A stretch of DNA of 64,000 bases from Streptomyces luteogriseus. Lineage in GTDB: Bacteria > Actinomycetota > Actinomycetes > Streptomycetales > Streptomycetaceae. A program made the position numbers and the translations under genes. The notes under the pieces were generated by a model, which had not been told where the DNA came from, did no database searches, and saw nothing but the letters and a program-made list of their open reading frames with translations. The stretch is taken from positions 7,068,001 through 7,132,000 of the forward strand of contig NZ_JACHMS010000001.1 in the NCBI RefSeq assembly GCF_014205055.1, read 5' to 3'. This document shows, in pieces, positions 1 through 7,714 of the stretch (positions are counted from its first letter, which is position 1; the number at the start of each line of letters is the position of its first letter).

Positions 1-94
1 CTGCGGGCATGCGTGCCGCTGGGGCGGCATCCGTCCCGAGGGGAGCGGCACCCCGTTCCGTTGGGCTGCGGGCCCACCCGTCCCCGGCCGCAAC

Positions 95-898
95 TCACCC
101 CAGCCGCGCCGCCAACCCCCCGGTGCAGCGCACCTCGTCGCCGGCCGTGATCAGCAGCGCCTCGACGCCCGGCAGGGACTCCAGCCAGGCCAGCCCCTCC
201 CGCGACCCCATCGCGAATGCCGCCGTCGCCCAGCAGTCCGTCCACGTCAGCCGAGGCCCGACCACGGTTACGGCGACCAGGTCGGTCACGGCCGACCGCC
301 CCGTGCGCGGATCCACGATGTGCGCGCCCCGTTCCGCCGTACCGGACGTGGCCACGGACAACTCGTCCACCCCGCCCGCGGAGACGACCGCCGCGAGACC
401 CCCCGGCCGCAAAGGATCCGACACCCCCACACGCCACGGCCGCTGCCCGCCCGGTGTGCCGAGCAACTGCACGTCACCGCCGCCGTTGAGACTCACCCCG
501 CACACCCCGGGCACGTCCGCCAGCAGCCGCGCCGCCCGCTCGACCGCCCAGCCCTTGACGATGCCGGTCGGGTCGAGGTGGCCCTGGTACGACGTGCTGA
601 ACCAGCCGTCGCTCTGCTGCTCCGCCTCGGCGGCCAGTTCCAGCACCTCGGCGACCTCGGGATCGCACTCCGCGACGGTCACCTCGCCGCGCTGCAGCCG
701 TGAGATCTGGCTGTCCTCGCGGTACGTGCTGAACACCTCGTCGACCCGGTGCAGCCCGGCCACGGCCTCGTCCAGGGCCGCGCGCACGGCGGCCGGTTCC
801 CCGCCGCGGACGTCGAAGGAGAAGACGGTCCCCATCGTCTCCTCGGCATGACGTACCGCGGCGGGAGCCTGTGCGGAGTCGGCCACCGTGTCAGCCAC
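95..898 (-). CDS. apbE: FAD:protein FMN transferase (ApbE family)
   Basis: ApbE enzymes move FMN from FAD onto a Ser/Thr of exported flavoproteins, forming a phosphoester bond. The 267-residue product carries family signatures: LDPTGIVKGWAVERA, the SLNGGGDVQLLG glycine patch, TSGTAERGAHIVDPRTG (flavin and metal site) and a C-terminal ALLIT strand. I place the start at the GTG at 898, which overlaps the last 8 bp of the upstream FMN-binding gene and implies translational coupling. An ATG at 958 is in frame but lies deep in the neighbour. No clear signal peptide is visible from the GTG start, so the compartment is uncertain. The adjacent gene encodes three matching acceptor motifs, making it the obvious substrate. 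The family call is firm; the exact start is less certain. Confidence 0.93.
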   Translation of the reverse strand: MADTVADSAQAPAAVRHAEETMGTVFSFDVRGGEPAAVRAALDEAVAGLHRVDEVFSTYREDSQISRLQRGEVTVAECDPEVAEVLELAAEAEQQSDGWFSTSYQGHLDPTGIVKGWAVERAARLLADVPGVCGVSLNGGGDVQLLGTPGGQRPWRVGVSDPLRPGGLAAVVSAGGVDELSVATSGTAERGAHIVDPRTGRSAVTDLVAVTVVGPRLTWTDCWATAAFAMGSREGLAWLESLPGVEALLITAGDEVRCTGGLAARLG

Positions 899-1946
899 CG
901 GCCTGGTCCAGCGCGGACTGGAGGGACTGCTTGTAGCCGGCGCTGGTGTACGTCGCACCGGACACGGCGTCGATCTGCGCGTTCCCGGCCGCGACGGCCG
1001 CCTGGTTGAGGCGGGGGACGGACGAGGAGGTGATCTGGTCGCTGCGGCCGCCCTTGGGCGCCTGGACCGCCTCCGCCTTGGTGATCTTCCCGCCGGTGAC
1101 GGTCACCCGTACCTGCACCGGCCCGTACTGCGTCTGCGCCGCAGTGCCGGTCAGGGTCTGCGGGGCGGCCTGGCCGCCCCCCGAGCCCGCGGCCTGCGAG
1201 GAACCGCCCCCGGCCGGAGCCTTGTCCAGCGCGGACTGGAGCGACTTCTTGTACCCCGCACTGGTGTACGTGGCGCCCGAGACCGCGTCGACGTCCGCGT
1301 TCCCGGCCGCCACGGCCGCCTGGTTGAGGCGGGGCACCGAGCTCGCTGTGATCTGGTCGCTGCGGCCGCCCTTGGGCGCCTGGACCGCCTCCGCCTTGGT
1401 GATCTTCCCGCCCGCCACGGTGACGCGCACCTGCACCGGGCCGTACTGCGTCTGCGCGACATCACCGGTCAGCGTCTGCGCGTCGCCCGAGCCCTGCTGC
1501 GCTCCGGCGGACGCCTTCGCCTTGTCCAGCGCGGACTGGAGCGACTTCTTGTACCCGACGCTGGTGTAGGTGGCGCCCGAGACCGCGTCGATCTCGGCGC
1601 CCTGCGCCGCGACCACCGCCTGGTTCAGGCGGGGCACCGAGCTGGCGGTGATCTGGTCGCTGCGGCCGCCCTTGGGCGCCTGGACCGCCTCGGCCTGGGT
1701 GATCTTGCCGTTGCTCATCGTCAGACGGACCTGCACGGCGCCGTACTGCGTCTGCGCCGCGTCACCGGTGACCGCGCCGTTCACGCCGCCCTGCGGGGCC
1801 TGCCCGGCCGCCGCGGGCGGGGCCTGCCCCGCCGCCTGGGCGGAGCCCGGGTCGGAGGCCGGCTTCAGCGACAGCAGCAGCACGATCCCGGAGACGGTGG
1901 CTGCGCCGGCGAGCACGGCACGCCGGACGGGGTGAGACTTCCTCAT
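891..1946 (-). CDS. exported protein with three FMN-binding domains
   Basis: This 351-residue protein has an N-terminal hydrophobic segment (about residues 10-30) after Arg/Lys residues, an Ala/Pro/Gly-rich spacer, then three FMN_bind modules starting near residues 60, 160 and 266. Each module contains the acceptor motif DAVSGATYTS (Asp120, Asp220, Asp326), in which the Thr of SGAT is the expected FMN attachment site (Thr126, Thr226, Thr332). Most FMN_bind proteins have one module, so a three-flavin chain suggests an electron wire or capacitor outside the membrane. The ATG has an AGGAG about 10 nt upstream. The gene lies between the flavocytochrome gene (40-bp gap) and apbE (8-bp overlap). 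Domain identity is clear; electron-carrier function is inferred. Confidence 0.92.
   Translation of the reverse strand: MRKSHPVRRAVLAGAATVSGIVLLLSLKPASDPGSAQAAGQAPPAAAGQAPQGGVNGAVTGDAAQTQYGAVQVRLTMSNGKITQAEAVQAPKGGRSDQITASSVPRLNQAVVAAQGAEIDAVSGATYTSVGYKKSLQSALDKAKASAGAQQGSGDAQTLTGDVAQTQYGPVQVRVTVAGGKITKAEAVQAPKGGRSDQITASSVPRLNQAAVAAGNADVDAVSGATYTSAGYKKSLQSALDKAPAGGGSSQAAGSGGGQAAPQTLTGTAAQTQYGPVQVRVTVTGGKITKAEAVQAPKGGRSDQITSSSVPRLNQAAVAAGNAQIDAVSGATYTSAGYKQSLQSALDQAGG
903..1775 (-). repeat. three in-gene tandem repeats (FMN-binding modules)
   Basis: The three FMN-binding modules are repeated at DNA level with periods of 318 and 300 bp. A landmark beginning GTGATCTGGTCGCTGCGG on the plus strand occurs at 1030, 1348 and 1648, and long stretches around each copy are almost identical. 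The high nucleotide identity suggests recent duplication or continuing gene conversion, and copy number could differ between strains. Confidence 0.9.
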
Positions 1947-1986
1947 CGTTTCCCAAACTCCTGAAGGGCTGTTGGTGTCCCGTCGC

Positions 1987-3369
1987 TCACATCTCGAACG
2001 ACTCGTGATGGATACGGCGGGCGGGTACGCCCGCGCCGCGCAGTGCCTCGTAGACCGACTGGGCGAAGCCGGGCGGCCCGCACATGAAGACGTCGTGGTC
2101 GTCGATGTCCGGGATCTTGCGCTGGAGGGACTCCGCCGAGATGTCGGGGCGTTCCCCCTCCGGGCTGTTGACCGCGTACATCAGCCGGGCACCGCGCTCG
2201 TCGGCGATCTTGGCGAGTTCACCCCACAACGCCAGGTCCTGGGTGGTGTTGGCCCGGTAGAGGAGGGTGATGTCGCCGGACGCGCCCGGCAGCGTCTCGA
2301 ACAGCGCCCGCATCGGGGTGATGCCGACCCCGCCCGCGACCAGCAGCACCTTGCCGCGGCTGCGGCGCTGCGCGGTCATCGCTCCGTACGGGCCCTCGGC
2401 CCACACCTTGGTGCCGGGTTCGAGATCACGCAGCCGGGAGGTGTGGTCGCCGATCGCCTTGACCGTGATCCGCAGCATGTCCGGGCGGGGCGCCGCCGAC
2501 AGCGAGTACGGGTGGGAACTGAAGCGCATCCCCGGCGCCTTGAACCGCCAGCGGAAGAAGTGCCCGGCCTCCGCGCCCATCCGGTGCAGCTTGCGCCCGC
2601 TGATCAGCACGGACACGATCCCCGGGGTCTCCTCGATGACCGCCGCGACGCGCATGCGGTGCCGCAGGTTGAGCCGGATCGGGGTGAGGATCCGGTACCA
2701 GACGACCAGCGCGGTCACCACGCCGTACAGCCCGTACCAGAAGGTCTTCGCGGCGGGCTCGACGGCGAACTCGTTGCCGGTGGTGATCTGGTGCCAGAAC
2801 GTCAGGTACACCGCCGCGTACGTGAGCAGGTGCACGTGGTACCAGGTGTCGTACCCGATCATCCGGCGCACTCCGCCGATCGACAGGATCCCGATGAGGA
2901 ACAGCAGACCCGTGCCGATGGCGGCCTTGCCCATGTCCGGCAGCTGGTTGATGGAGTCGGTCGTCTGCTGGACGATGTCGCCGAGCGTCTTGCCCGCCTG
3001 CAGGGCGTAGCCCCACATGATGAGGAAGACGTGGGCGAGGACCAGGCAGAGCGTGTAGCGGCCGGTCATGGCGTGCCAGCGTGCGACCCGGTCGGTGCCC
3101 ACTCGGCGCTCCAGCGCGGGCACCCGGGCCATCTGGAGCACCACCAGCGCCATGAGGTAGCCGGCGAGCAGACCGGTGATCCGGCCCGCGGCCAGGATCT
3201 TGCTCGTGTTGTCCGCGAGGGACGGTGTGTTGTCCCACCACAGCCACAGCACGGCCGCGGCACCGGCCCACAGGGCGATCAGCAGCGGGACGGCCGGGGA
3301 GCGGCGCGGGCGGATGCGGCGCATCGTCTGGCGGCGGGCGGCACGTCCGCCTGCGAGCGTGGTGGTCAC
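1987..3369 (-). CDS. ferric-reductase-like transmembrane flavocytochrome
   Basis: The 460-residue protein has an N-terminal half with about six membrane segments and His residues placed as haem ligands (WHAMTGRY, LAHVFL, YHVHLLTY, FWHQ). A cytosolic FNR-type reductase half follows: FAD motif HPYSLS, nucleotide motif GGVGITPM, CGPPGF and a C-terminal aromatic end HHESFEM. It should pass electrons from NAD(P)H through FAD and haem b across the membrane. The start is set at GTG 3369 because GGAGG lies 4 nt upstream; an upstream ATG at 3420 lacks this support. The next gene encodes a triple-flavin protein, the likely electron acceptor. Family assignment is firm; donor, acceptor and direction of flow are inferred. 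Confidence 0.9.
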   Translation of the reverse strand: MTTTLAGGRAARRQTMRRIRPRRSPAVPLLIALWAGAAAVLWLWWDNTPSLADNTSKILAAGRITGLLAGYLMALVVLQMARVPALERRVGTDRVARWHAMTGRYTLCLVLAHVFLIMWGYALQAGKTLGDIVQQTTDSINQLPDMGKAAIGTGLLFLIGILSIGGVRRMIGYDTWYHVHLLTYAAVYLTFWHQITTGNEFAVEPAAKTFWYGLYGVVTALVVWYRILTPIRLNLRHRMRVAAVIEETPGIVSVLISGRKLHRMGAEAGHFFRWRFKAPGMRFSSHPYSLSAAPRPDMLRITVKAIGDHTSRLRDLEPGTKVWAEGPYGAMTAQRRSRGKVLLVAGGVGITPMRALFETLPGASGDITLLYRANTTQDLALWGELAKIADERGARLMYAVNSPEGERPDISAESLQRKIPDIDDHDVFMCGPPGFAQSVYEALRGAGVPARRIHHESFEM

Positions 3370-3496
3370 GGTTCCTCCGTGGGGACTTGACCCTTGGCCC
3401 ACAGATACGTGCCGCGGCACGGGAGTGTTCAGCTGCGTACCGAGTCACCTGCGAACAGTGGTGACCGCTGGTAACACTCGCGCGGCCGGCGATCCG

Positions 3497-4195
3497 TCAC
3501 AGACGGGTGACGGCCGTGCTCCCGCTCCGCGTCCCCACGGCGATGTGCGGCCGCCGGGCGGGGTCGGCCCAGCGCAGGATCCGCCGCATCGCGTCCTCGG
3601 GGACGGAGACACACCCGGCCGTCGCGCCGCGCCCGTTCACGTGGAGGAAGATGCCCGCGCCCCGTCCCCGCACGGGACGCTCGTAGTTGAAGCCGATGAC
3701 GAGCGCGTGCGCGTACTGCGCGCGGTACGTGATCAGGTGCTCGGACTCGGCCGCCCGGCAGTCGGCCGCGCGCGGCTCGGTCCAGCGGTTGTAGGAGCGG
3801 GAGTCGTTGTCCTGGCACCACCAGGAGTCCTGGTGCACCCGGCGGTACGGGTAGGCCGTCCCGGGCGGCGCCGGCTCGATGCCGAAGGCGTACGGCAGGC
3901 CGTAGAGGCCGGTGGGTGTGGTGTTCGTCCCCTGCGTGCGCGAGGCGCCGGCGGCGAGGCCGTTCGCCCCGAACCGGGCGGGCGCGGAGCCCCTCTTGAC
4001 CCAGCGCCCGCCCTCCCGGTTCCACCAGGTCACCGTGCCCGTCGTCGAGGACCGCTTCGGGGCCACCGCGGTGATCAGCTGGGTGCCGCCGCCGGTGTCC
4101 GCCATCCGGGCCGGCAACGGCGGCGCGGGGGCGGGCGGCCCGGCGCCGAGCACGACCAGGGCGGAGACGGCGAGGGCGAGGGCACCGGGGCGCAT
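3497..4195 (-). CDS. secreted L,D-transpeptidase-like (YkuD-fold) protein
   Basis: The 232-residue protein starts with a signal peptide (hydrophobic residues 4-20, then PAPAPP). Near the C-terminus it has HVNGRGATAGCVSV, matching the catalytic His/Gly/Cys pattern of the L,D-transpeptidase catalytic fold. Such enzymes cross-link peptidoglycan or attach proteins to it outside the membrane. No peptidoglycan-binding or Ig-like domain is visible, so it belongs to the short secreted type. The ATG lies 3 nt after the stop of the upstream PNPOx-like gene, so the two are probably translated together. Substrate is unknown. Confidence 0.85.
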   Translation of the reverse strand: MRPGALALAVSALVVLGAGPPAPAPPLPARMADTGGGTQLITAVAPKRSSTTGTVTWWNREGGRWVKRGSAPARFGANGLAAGASRTQGTNTTPTGLYGLPYAFGIEPAPPGTAYPYRRVHQDSWWCQDNDSRSYNRWTEPRAADCRAAESEHLITYRAQYAHALVIGFNYERPVRGRGAGIFLHVNGRGATAGCVSVPEDAMRRILRWADPARRPHIAVGTRSGSTAVTRL

Positions 4196-4198
4196 GCC

Positions 4199-4786
4199 TC
4201 AGACCGTAGAGGGAGGCAGCGGCAGCGGCAGCCCGGGTAGTCCGTCCAGGCTGGTGGCGATGTGCTCCTTCTTGGAGAAGTAGGCGCTCAGCGACGCGTC
4301 GTCCTCGCGGGCGAAACGCTTGCCGTGCAGGTCCCGGTCCTCCTCGTACGCCATGAAGGGCACCCCGTAGCCGCAGGTGTCGCGGACGAGTTCGGCGGTG
4401 ACCACGATGATCGCCCGCAGACCGTGCCGCGTCGGGTCGATGTCCGGGAAGTGCGCGAGGAGCTCCCCGAAGCGGGGGTCGTCGCGGAAGACCGGTTCAC
4501 CCCTGCCGTGCACGCGGACGATGTTCGGCGGGCCCTGGAAGGCGCACCACATCAGGGTGATCCGCCCGTTCTCCCGCAGATGGGCGATGGTCTCGGCGTT
4601 GGAGCCGGCGAAGTCGAGGTAGGCCACCGTGAGCTCGTCGAGCACCACGAAGGAGCCTGTCAGGCCTTTGGGGGAGAGGTTGACCGTTCCGTCTGCGGCC
4701 AGGGGTGCGGTGGCGGTGAAGAAGACCGGCTGCGCCTCGATGAAGGTGCGGAGCCGGCCGTCTATGCGCTCGTGAGTCTTTCCCAT
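4199..4786 (-). CDS. pyridoxamine 5'-phosphate oxidase-family protein
   Basis: The 195-residue cytosolic protein has the split-barrel flavin-binding pattern of the PNPOx-like superfamily: VFFTATAPLAADGTVNLSPKG, then AYLDFAGSNAETIAHLRENGRITLMW and GRGEPVF. Members reduce F420- or FMN-linked substrates or bind haem/flavin, and general stress-type members of this length are common in actinomycetes. True PdxH residues for pyridoxamine phosphate are not evident. It is the first gene of a two-gene unit with the L,D-transpeptidase-like gene. The substrate cannot be read from the sequence. Confidence 0.82.
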   Translation of the reverse strand: MGKTHERIDGRLRTFIEAQPVFFTATAPLAADGTVNLSPKGLTGSFVVLDELTVAYLDFAGSNAETIAHLRENGRITLMWCAFQGPPNIVRVHGRGEPVFRDDPRFGELLAHFPDIDPTRHGLRAIIVVTAELVRDTCGYGVPFMAYEEDRDLHGKRFAREDDASLSAYFSKKEHIATSLDGLPGLPLPLPPSTV

Positions 4787-4830
4787 GGCGAACGATTATG
4801 GCCGCAAGTCTTTCGACTGTCTAAGGAATT

Positions 4831-4861
4831 GCGGGGTCCGGTCACCTCTGCCGGACCCCGC
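4831..4861 (-). terminator. hairpin terminator
   Basis: GCGGGGTCCGG and its exact reverse complement CCGGACCCCGC form an 11-bp stem with a 9-nt loop. It lies about 65 bp beyond the stop of the duplicated-domain gene at 4926 and just before the PNPOx-like gene start, so it probably ends the upstream minus-strand transcript. No long T tract is present. Confidence 0.7.
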
Positions 4862-4925
4862 GGGCAGGCGTCTGAGTGGCCACCCCGGCCGGCGCTCACA
4901 CGGGGCGGCCACAGCGCCTGTCACC

Positions 4926-5852
4926 TCACTTGGAGAGGGTGCAGGCGGCCAGGGAGTCCAGGCCGGCCGGCTTCTCGGCCGTGCGGCCGATGGCCGTGGC
5001 GATGCGGTTGACGGTGGAGATCCGCTTGTCCTCCAGCGGGCCGAGGATGGCGTTCTGGACGAAGTTGGGTCCGCCCTGGCCGACCGTGTCGACCAGGCGC
5101 TTGTTGGCCTCGGCGACCTGCGTGTCCAGCAGTGCCAGGTTCCGGTCGACCTCGGCCTGAGCCGAGGCGGGGATCGCCGGCAGCTGGGAGGCGACGTCCG
5201 GGCAGCTGATCGTGCCGGCACCGGCGTTGCCCGCCTCGCCCGCACCCGCGCCGCCCTCCTGGGCGCCCCCGCCCGCCTCGGCACCCGCGCCGCCCTCTTC
5301 GGCGCCCGCACCGGCTCCGGCCTCACCGCCCGCCTCGGCACCCGCGCCGGCCTCCGCACCGGCGCCCGCCTCGCCACCCGCCGCCTCGCCCGCTCCGGCG
5401 TCCCCACCGGCGTTGAGCTGGCAGGCCGCGAAGGCCTCCAGGCCCTCGGGCTTCTCGGCGGCCCGCCCGATGGCCGTCTCGATGCGGTTGAGGGCGGCGA
5501 CGCGCTTGTCCTCCAGCGGGCCGAGGATGGCGTTCTGGACGAAGTTGGGCCCGCCCTGGCCGACGGTGTCGACGAGGCGCTTGTTGGCCTCGGCGATCTG
5601 CTTGTTCAGCTCGGCCAGGTTGCGGTCGACCTCCGCCTTCGCCGAGGCGGGGACCGCGGGCAGCTGGCCGGTGACGTCCGGGCAGCTGATGGTGCCGGGA
5701 CCGGCCAGCGTCCGGGCGTTCGCGGCGCCGCTGTCGGGCGTCTCCCCGGCGAGGGCGAAGCCGGCGATCACCGTGCCGGACAGTGCCACCGCGGCGGCGC
5801 CGCCGATGAACGTGACGCGACGCTTGTTGTACTTCGGAAGAGCCCTGGACAT
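4926..5852 (-). CDS. exported protein with duplicated two-cysteine domain
   Basis: I do not recognise a named family. The 308-residue product has an N-terminal hydrophobic segment (about residues 14-36), so it is exported or anchored. Two copies of a domain of about 95 residues (51-147 and 211-308) start with G-x-GTISCPDV and end in a second Cys (Cys57/Cys144, Cys217/Cys304), a pattern suggesting one disulfide per domain. Each copy has a predicted helical core with VDRNLAxL and RLVDTVGQGGPNFVQN. A linker of about 65 residues made almost only of Ala, Gly and Glu joins them. The nucleotide copies are 480 bp apart and very similar. The function is unknown; a cell-envelope structural role is a guess. 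Confidence 0.8.
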   Translation of the reverse strand: MSRALPKYNKRRVTFIGGAAAVALSGTVIAGFALAGETPDSGAANARTLAGPGTISCPDVTGQLPAVPASAKAEVDRNLAELNKQIAEANKRLVDTVGQGGPNFVQNAILGPLEDKRVAALNRIETAIGRAAEKPEGLEAFAACQLNAGGDAGAGEAAGGEAGAGAEAGAGAEAGGEAGAGAGAEEGGAGAEAGGGAQEGGAGAGEAGNAGAGTISCPDVASQLPAIPASAQAEVDRNLALLDTQVAEANKRLVDTVGQGGPNFVQNAILGPLEDKRISTVNRIATAIGRTAEKPAGLDSLAACTLSK

Positions 5853-6003
5853 GCGGATGCCTCACTAGGGGGTCGGGGGTGTCGTCGGTGTCGTAACGCG
5901 GCGCCTGCGTTCGGCGAGAGGTACGGGTAAGCGGTTTCCCGTGTTCAAGGAATCTTCAAATTCCTCTCGCCTGACCGGAAACCGACCGCCGGCCCAGGTC
6001 GGA

Positions 6004-6040
6004 TTGACGAATCATGCAGAGCTCTGCATACTCATGCATG
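6004..6040 (+). promoter_or_regulatory. argH promoter overlapped by probable ArgR operator
   Basis: TTGACG (6004-6009) and CATACT (6027-6032) are spaced by 17 bp. Over the promoter lie a perfect 16-bp palindrome ATGCAGAGCTCTGCAT (6014-6029) and a second inverted repeat TGCAT-N4-ATGCA (6025-6038). ATGCA-type inverted repeats resemble Streptomyces ARG boxes bound by ArgR. The next gene is argH, which ArgR usually represses. ArgR itself is not encoded in the window, so binding is inferred. Confidence 0.7.
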
Positions 6041-6134
6041 TCGGTGATCTGCCCTGAGCAGTAGCGTGATGGCCGTCTCCACGCCTCCGGGCGGGAAGCG
6101 GTGGCACATCCACACCCATTGAGGAGCGCAGCAG

Positions 6135-7571
6135 GTGAGCAGCAACAGCGGTGATGTCCGGCTCTGGGGCGGCCGTTTCGCCGACGGCCCCGCCGAGGCC
6201 CTGGCGAAGCTGTCCGCGTCCGTCCACTTCGACTGGCGGCTCGCGCCGTACGACATCGCCGGTTCGCGCGCCCACGCGCGCGTGCTGCACAAGGCGGGCC
6301 TCCTCACGGAGGACGAGCTCACCCGCATGATCGACGGACTGGACCGGCTGGAGGCGGACGTCGCCGACGGCTCCTTCGTCGGCACGATCGCCGACGAGGA
6401 CGTCCACACCGCCCTGGAGCGTGGCCTCCTGGAGCGCCTCGGTCCCGACCTCGGCGGCAAGCTGCGGGCCGGCCGCTCCCGCAACGACCAGGTCGCGACG
6501 CTCTTCCGCATGTACCTGCGCGATCACGCCCGGATCGTCGGCGGCCTGATCGCCGAACTCCAGGACGCGCTGATCGGCCTCGCCGAAGCCCACCCCGACG
6601 TGGCCATGCCCGGCCGCACCCACCTCCAGCATGCCCAGCCCGTCCTCTTCGCCCACCACGTCCTGGCACACGTCCAGTCCCTCTCCCGGGACGCGGAACG
6701 GCTGCGCCAGTGGGACGCGCGCACGGCGGTCTCGCCCTACGGCTCGGGCGCCCTGGCGGGCTCCTCCCTCGGGCTCGACCCGGAGGCGGTGGCGAAGGAC
6801 CTCGGCTTTGAACACGGCTCGTCCGGCAACTCCATCGACGGCACGGCCTCCCGGGACTTCGTCGCCGAGTTCGCCTTCATCACGGCGATGATCGGGGTCA
6901 ACCTCTCCCGGATCGCCGAGGAGGTCATCATCTGGAACACGAAGGAGTTCTCCTTCGTGACCCTGCACGACGCGTTCTCCACGGGCTCGTCGATCATGCC
7001 GCAGAAGAAGAACCCGGACATCGCCGAGCTGGCCCGCGGCAAGTCGGGCCGTCTCATCGGCAACCTGACGGGTCTGATGGCCACGCTCAAGGCCCTCCCG
7101 CTCGCGTACAACCGCGACCTCCAGGAGGACAAGGAGCCGGTCTTCGACTCCATCGACCAGCTGGAGGTCCTGCTCCCGGCCTTCACCGGCATGATGGCCA
7201 CCCTCACCGTCCACCGCGAGCGCATGGAGGAACTGGCCCCGGCCGGCTTCTCCCTCGCCACGGACATCGCCGAGTGGCTCGTGAAGCAGGGCGTCCCGTT
7301 CCGTGTGGCCCATGAGGTCGCCGGCGAGTGCGTGAAGGTCGCCGAGGCCGAGGGCAAGGAACTGGACGGGCTGACGGACGAGCAGTTCGCCAAGATCTCC
7401 GCCCATCTGACCCCCGAGGTCCGCACGGTCCTCAACGTCCCCGGCGCCCTGGCCTCCCGCAACGGCAGGGGCGGCACGGCCCCGAGCGCGGTCGCCGTCC
7501 AGCTGGCAGAGGTGAAGGCGGACGTGGCGGCCCAGCACGAGTGGGCGGTGGCCAAGGGAAGCGCCCTTTAG
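6135..7571 (+). CDS. argH: argininosuccinate lyase
   Basis: The enzyme cleaves argininosuccinate to arginine and fumarate, the last step of arginine synthesis, in the cytosol. The 478-residue length is normal. The fumarase/aspartase superfamily signature GSSIMPQKKNPD is present with the catalytic Ser loop, as are RSRNDQVAT, PGRTHLQHAQP and NSIDGTASRDF. The GTG start has GAGGAG about 8 nt upstream. The gene stands alone, with no argG or other arg gene beside it, and is preceded by a palindromic site over its promoter that should give arginine repression. Confidence 0.98.
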   Translation: MSSNSGDVRLWGGRFADGPAEALAKLSASVHFDWRLAPYDIAGSRAHARVLHKAGLLTEDELTRMIDGLDRLEADVADGSFVGTIADEDVHTALERGLLERLGPDLGGKLRAGRSRNDQVATLFRMYLRDHARIVGGLIAELQDALIGLAEAHPDVAMPGRTHLQHAQPVLFAHHVLAHVQSLSRDAERLRQWDARTAVSPYGSGALAGSSLGLDPEAVAKDLGFEHGSSGNSIDGTASRDFVAEFAFITAMIGVNLSRIAEEVIIWNTKEFSFVTLHDAFSTGSSIMPQKKNPDIAELARGKSGRLIGNLTGLMATLKALPLAYNRDLQEDKEPVFDSIDQLEVLLPAFTGMMATLTVHRERMEELAPAGFSLATDIAEWLVKQGVPFRVAHEVAGECVKVAEAEGKELDGLTDEQFAKISAHLTPEVRTVLNVPGALASRNGRGGTAPSAVAVQLAEVKADVAAQHEWAVAKGSAL

Positions 7572-7714
7572 GGGCGCGGGGACTGCGCGACAAGCCACGA
7601 CGCACCCGCACTCGCCGAAGCGCCACTCGAACCGAGCTCTGAGAGCGAGCGTCGAAGGTCATCGCGGGTACGTTGGTCGGAAGCCGTACCGGACCCGACC
7701 GAACGGAGCCCGCG

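Noticed and set aside
1..94. Possible coding start at the window edge (plus-strand frame from position 9)
   Set aside because: It is antisense to apbE with no motif; the first 94 bp hold nothing that I can support.
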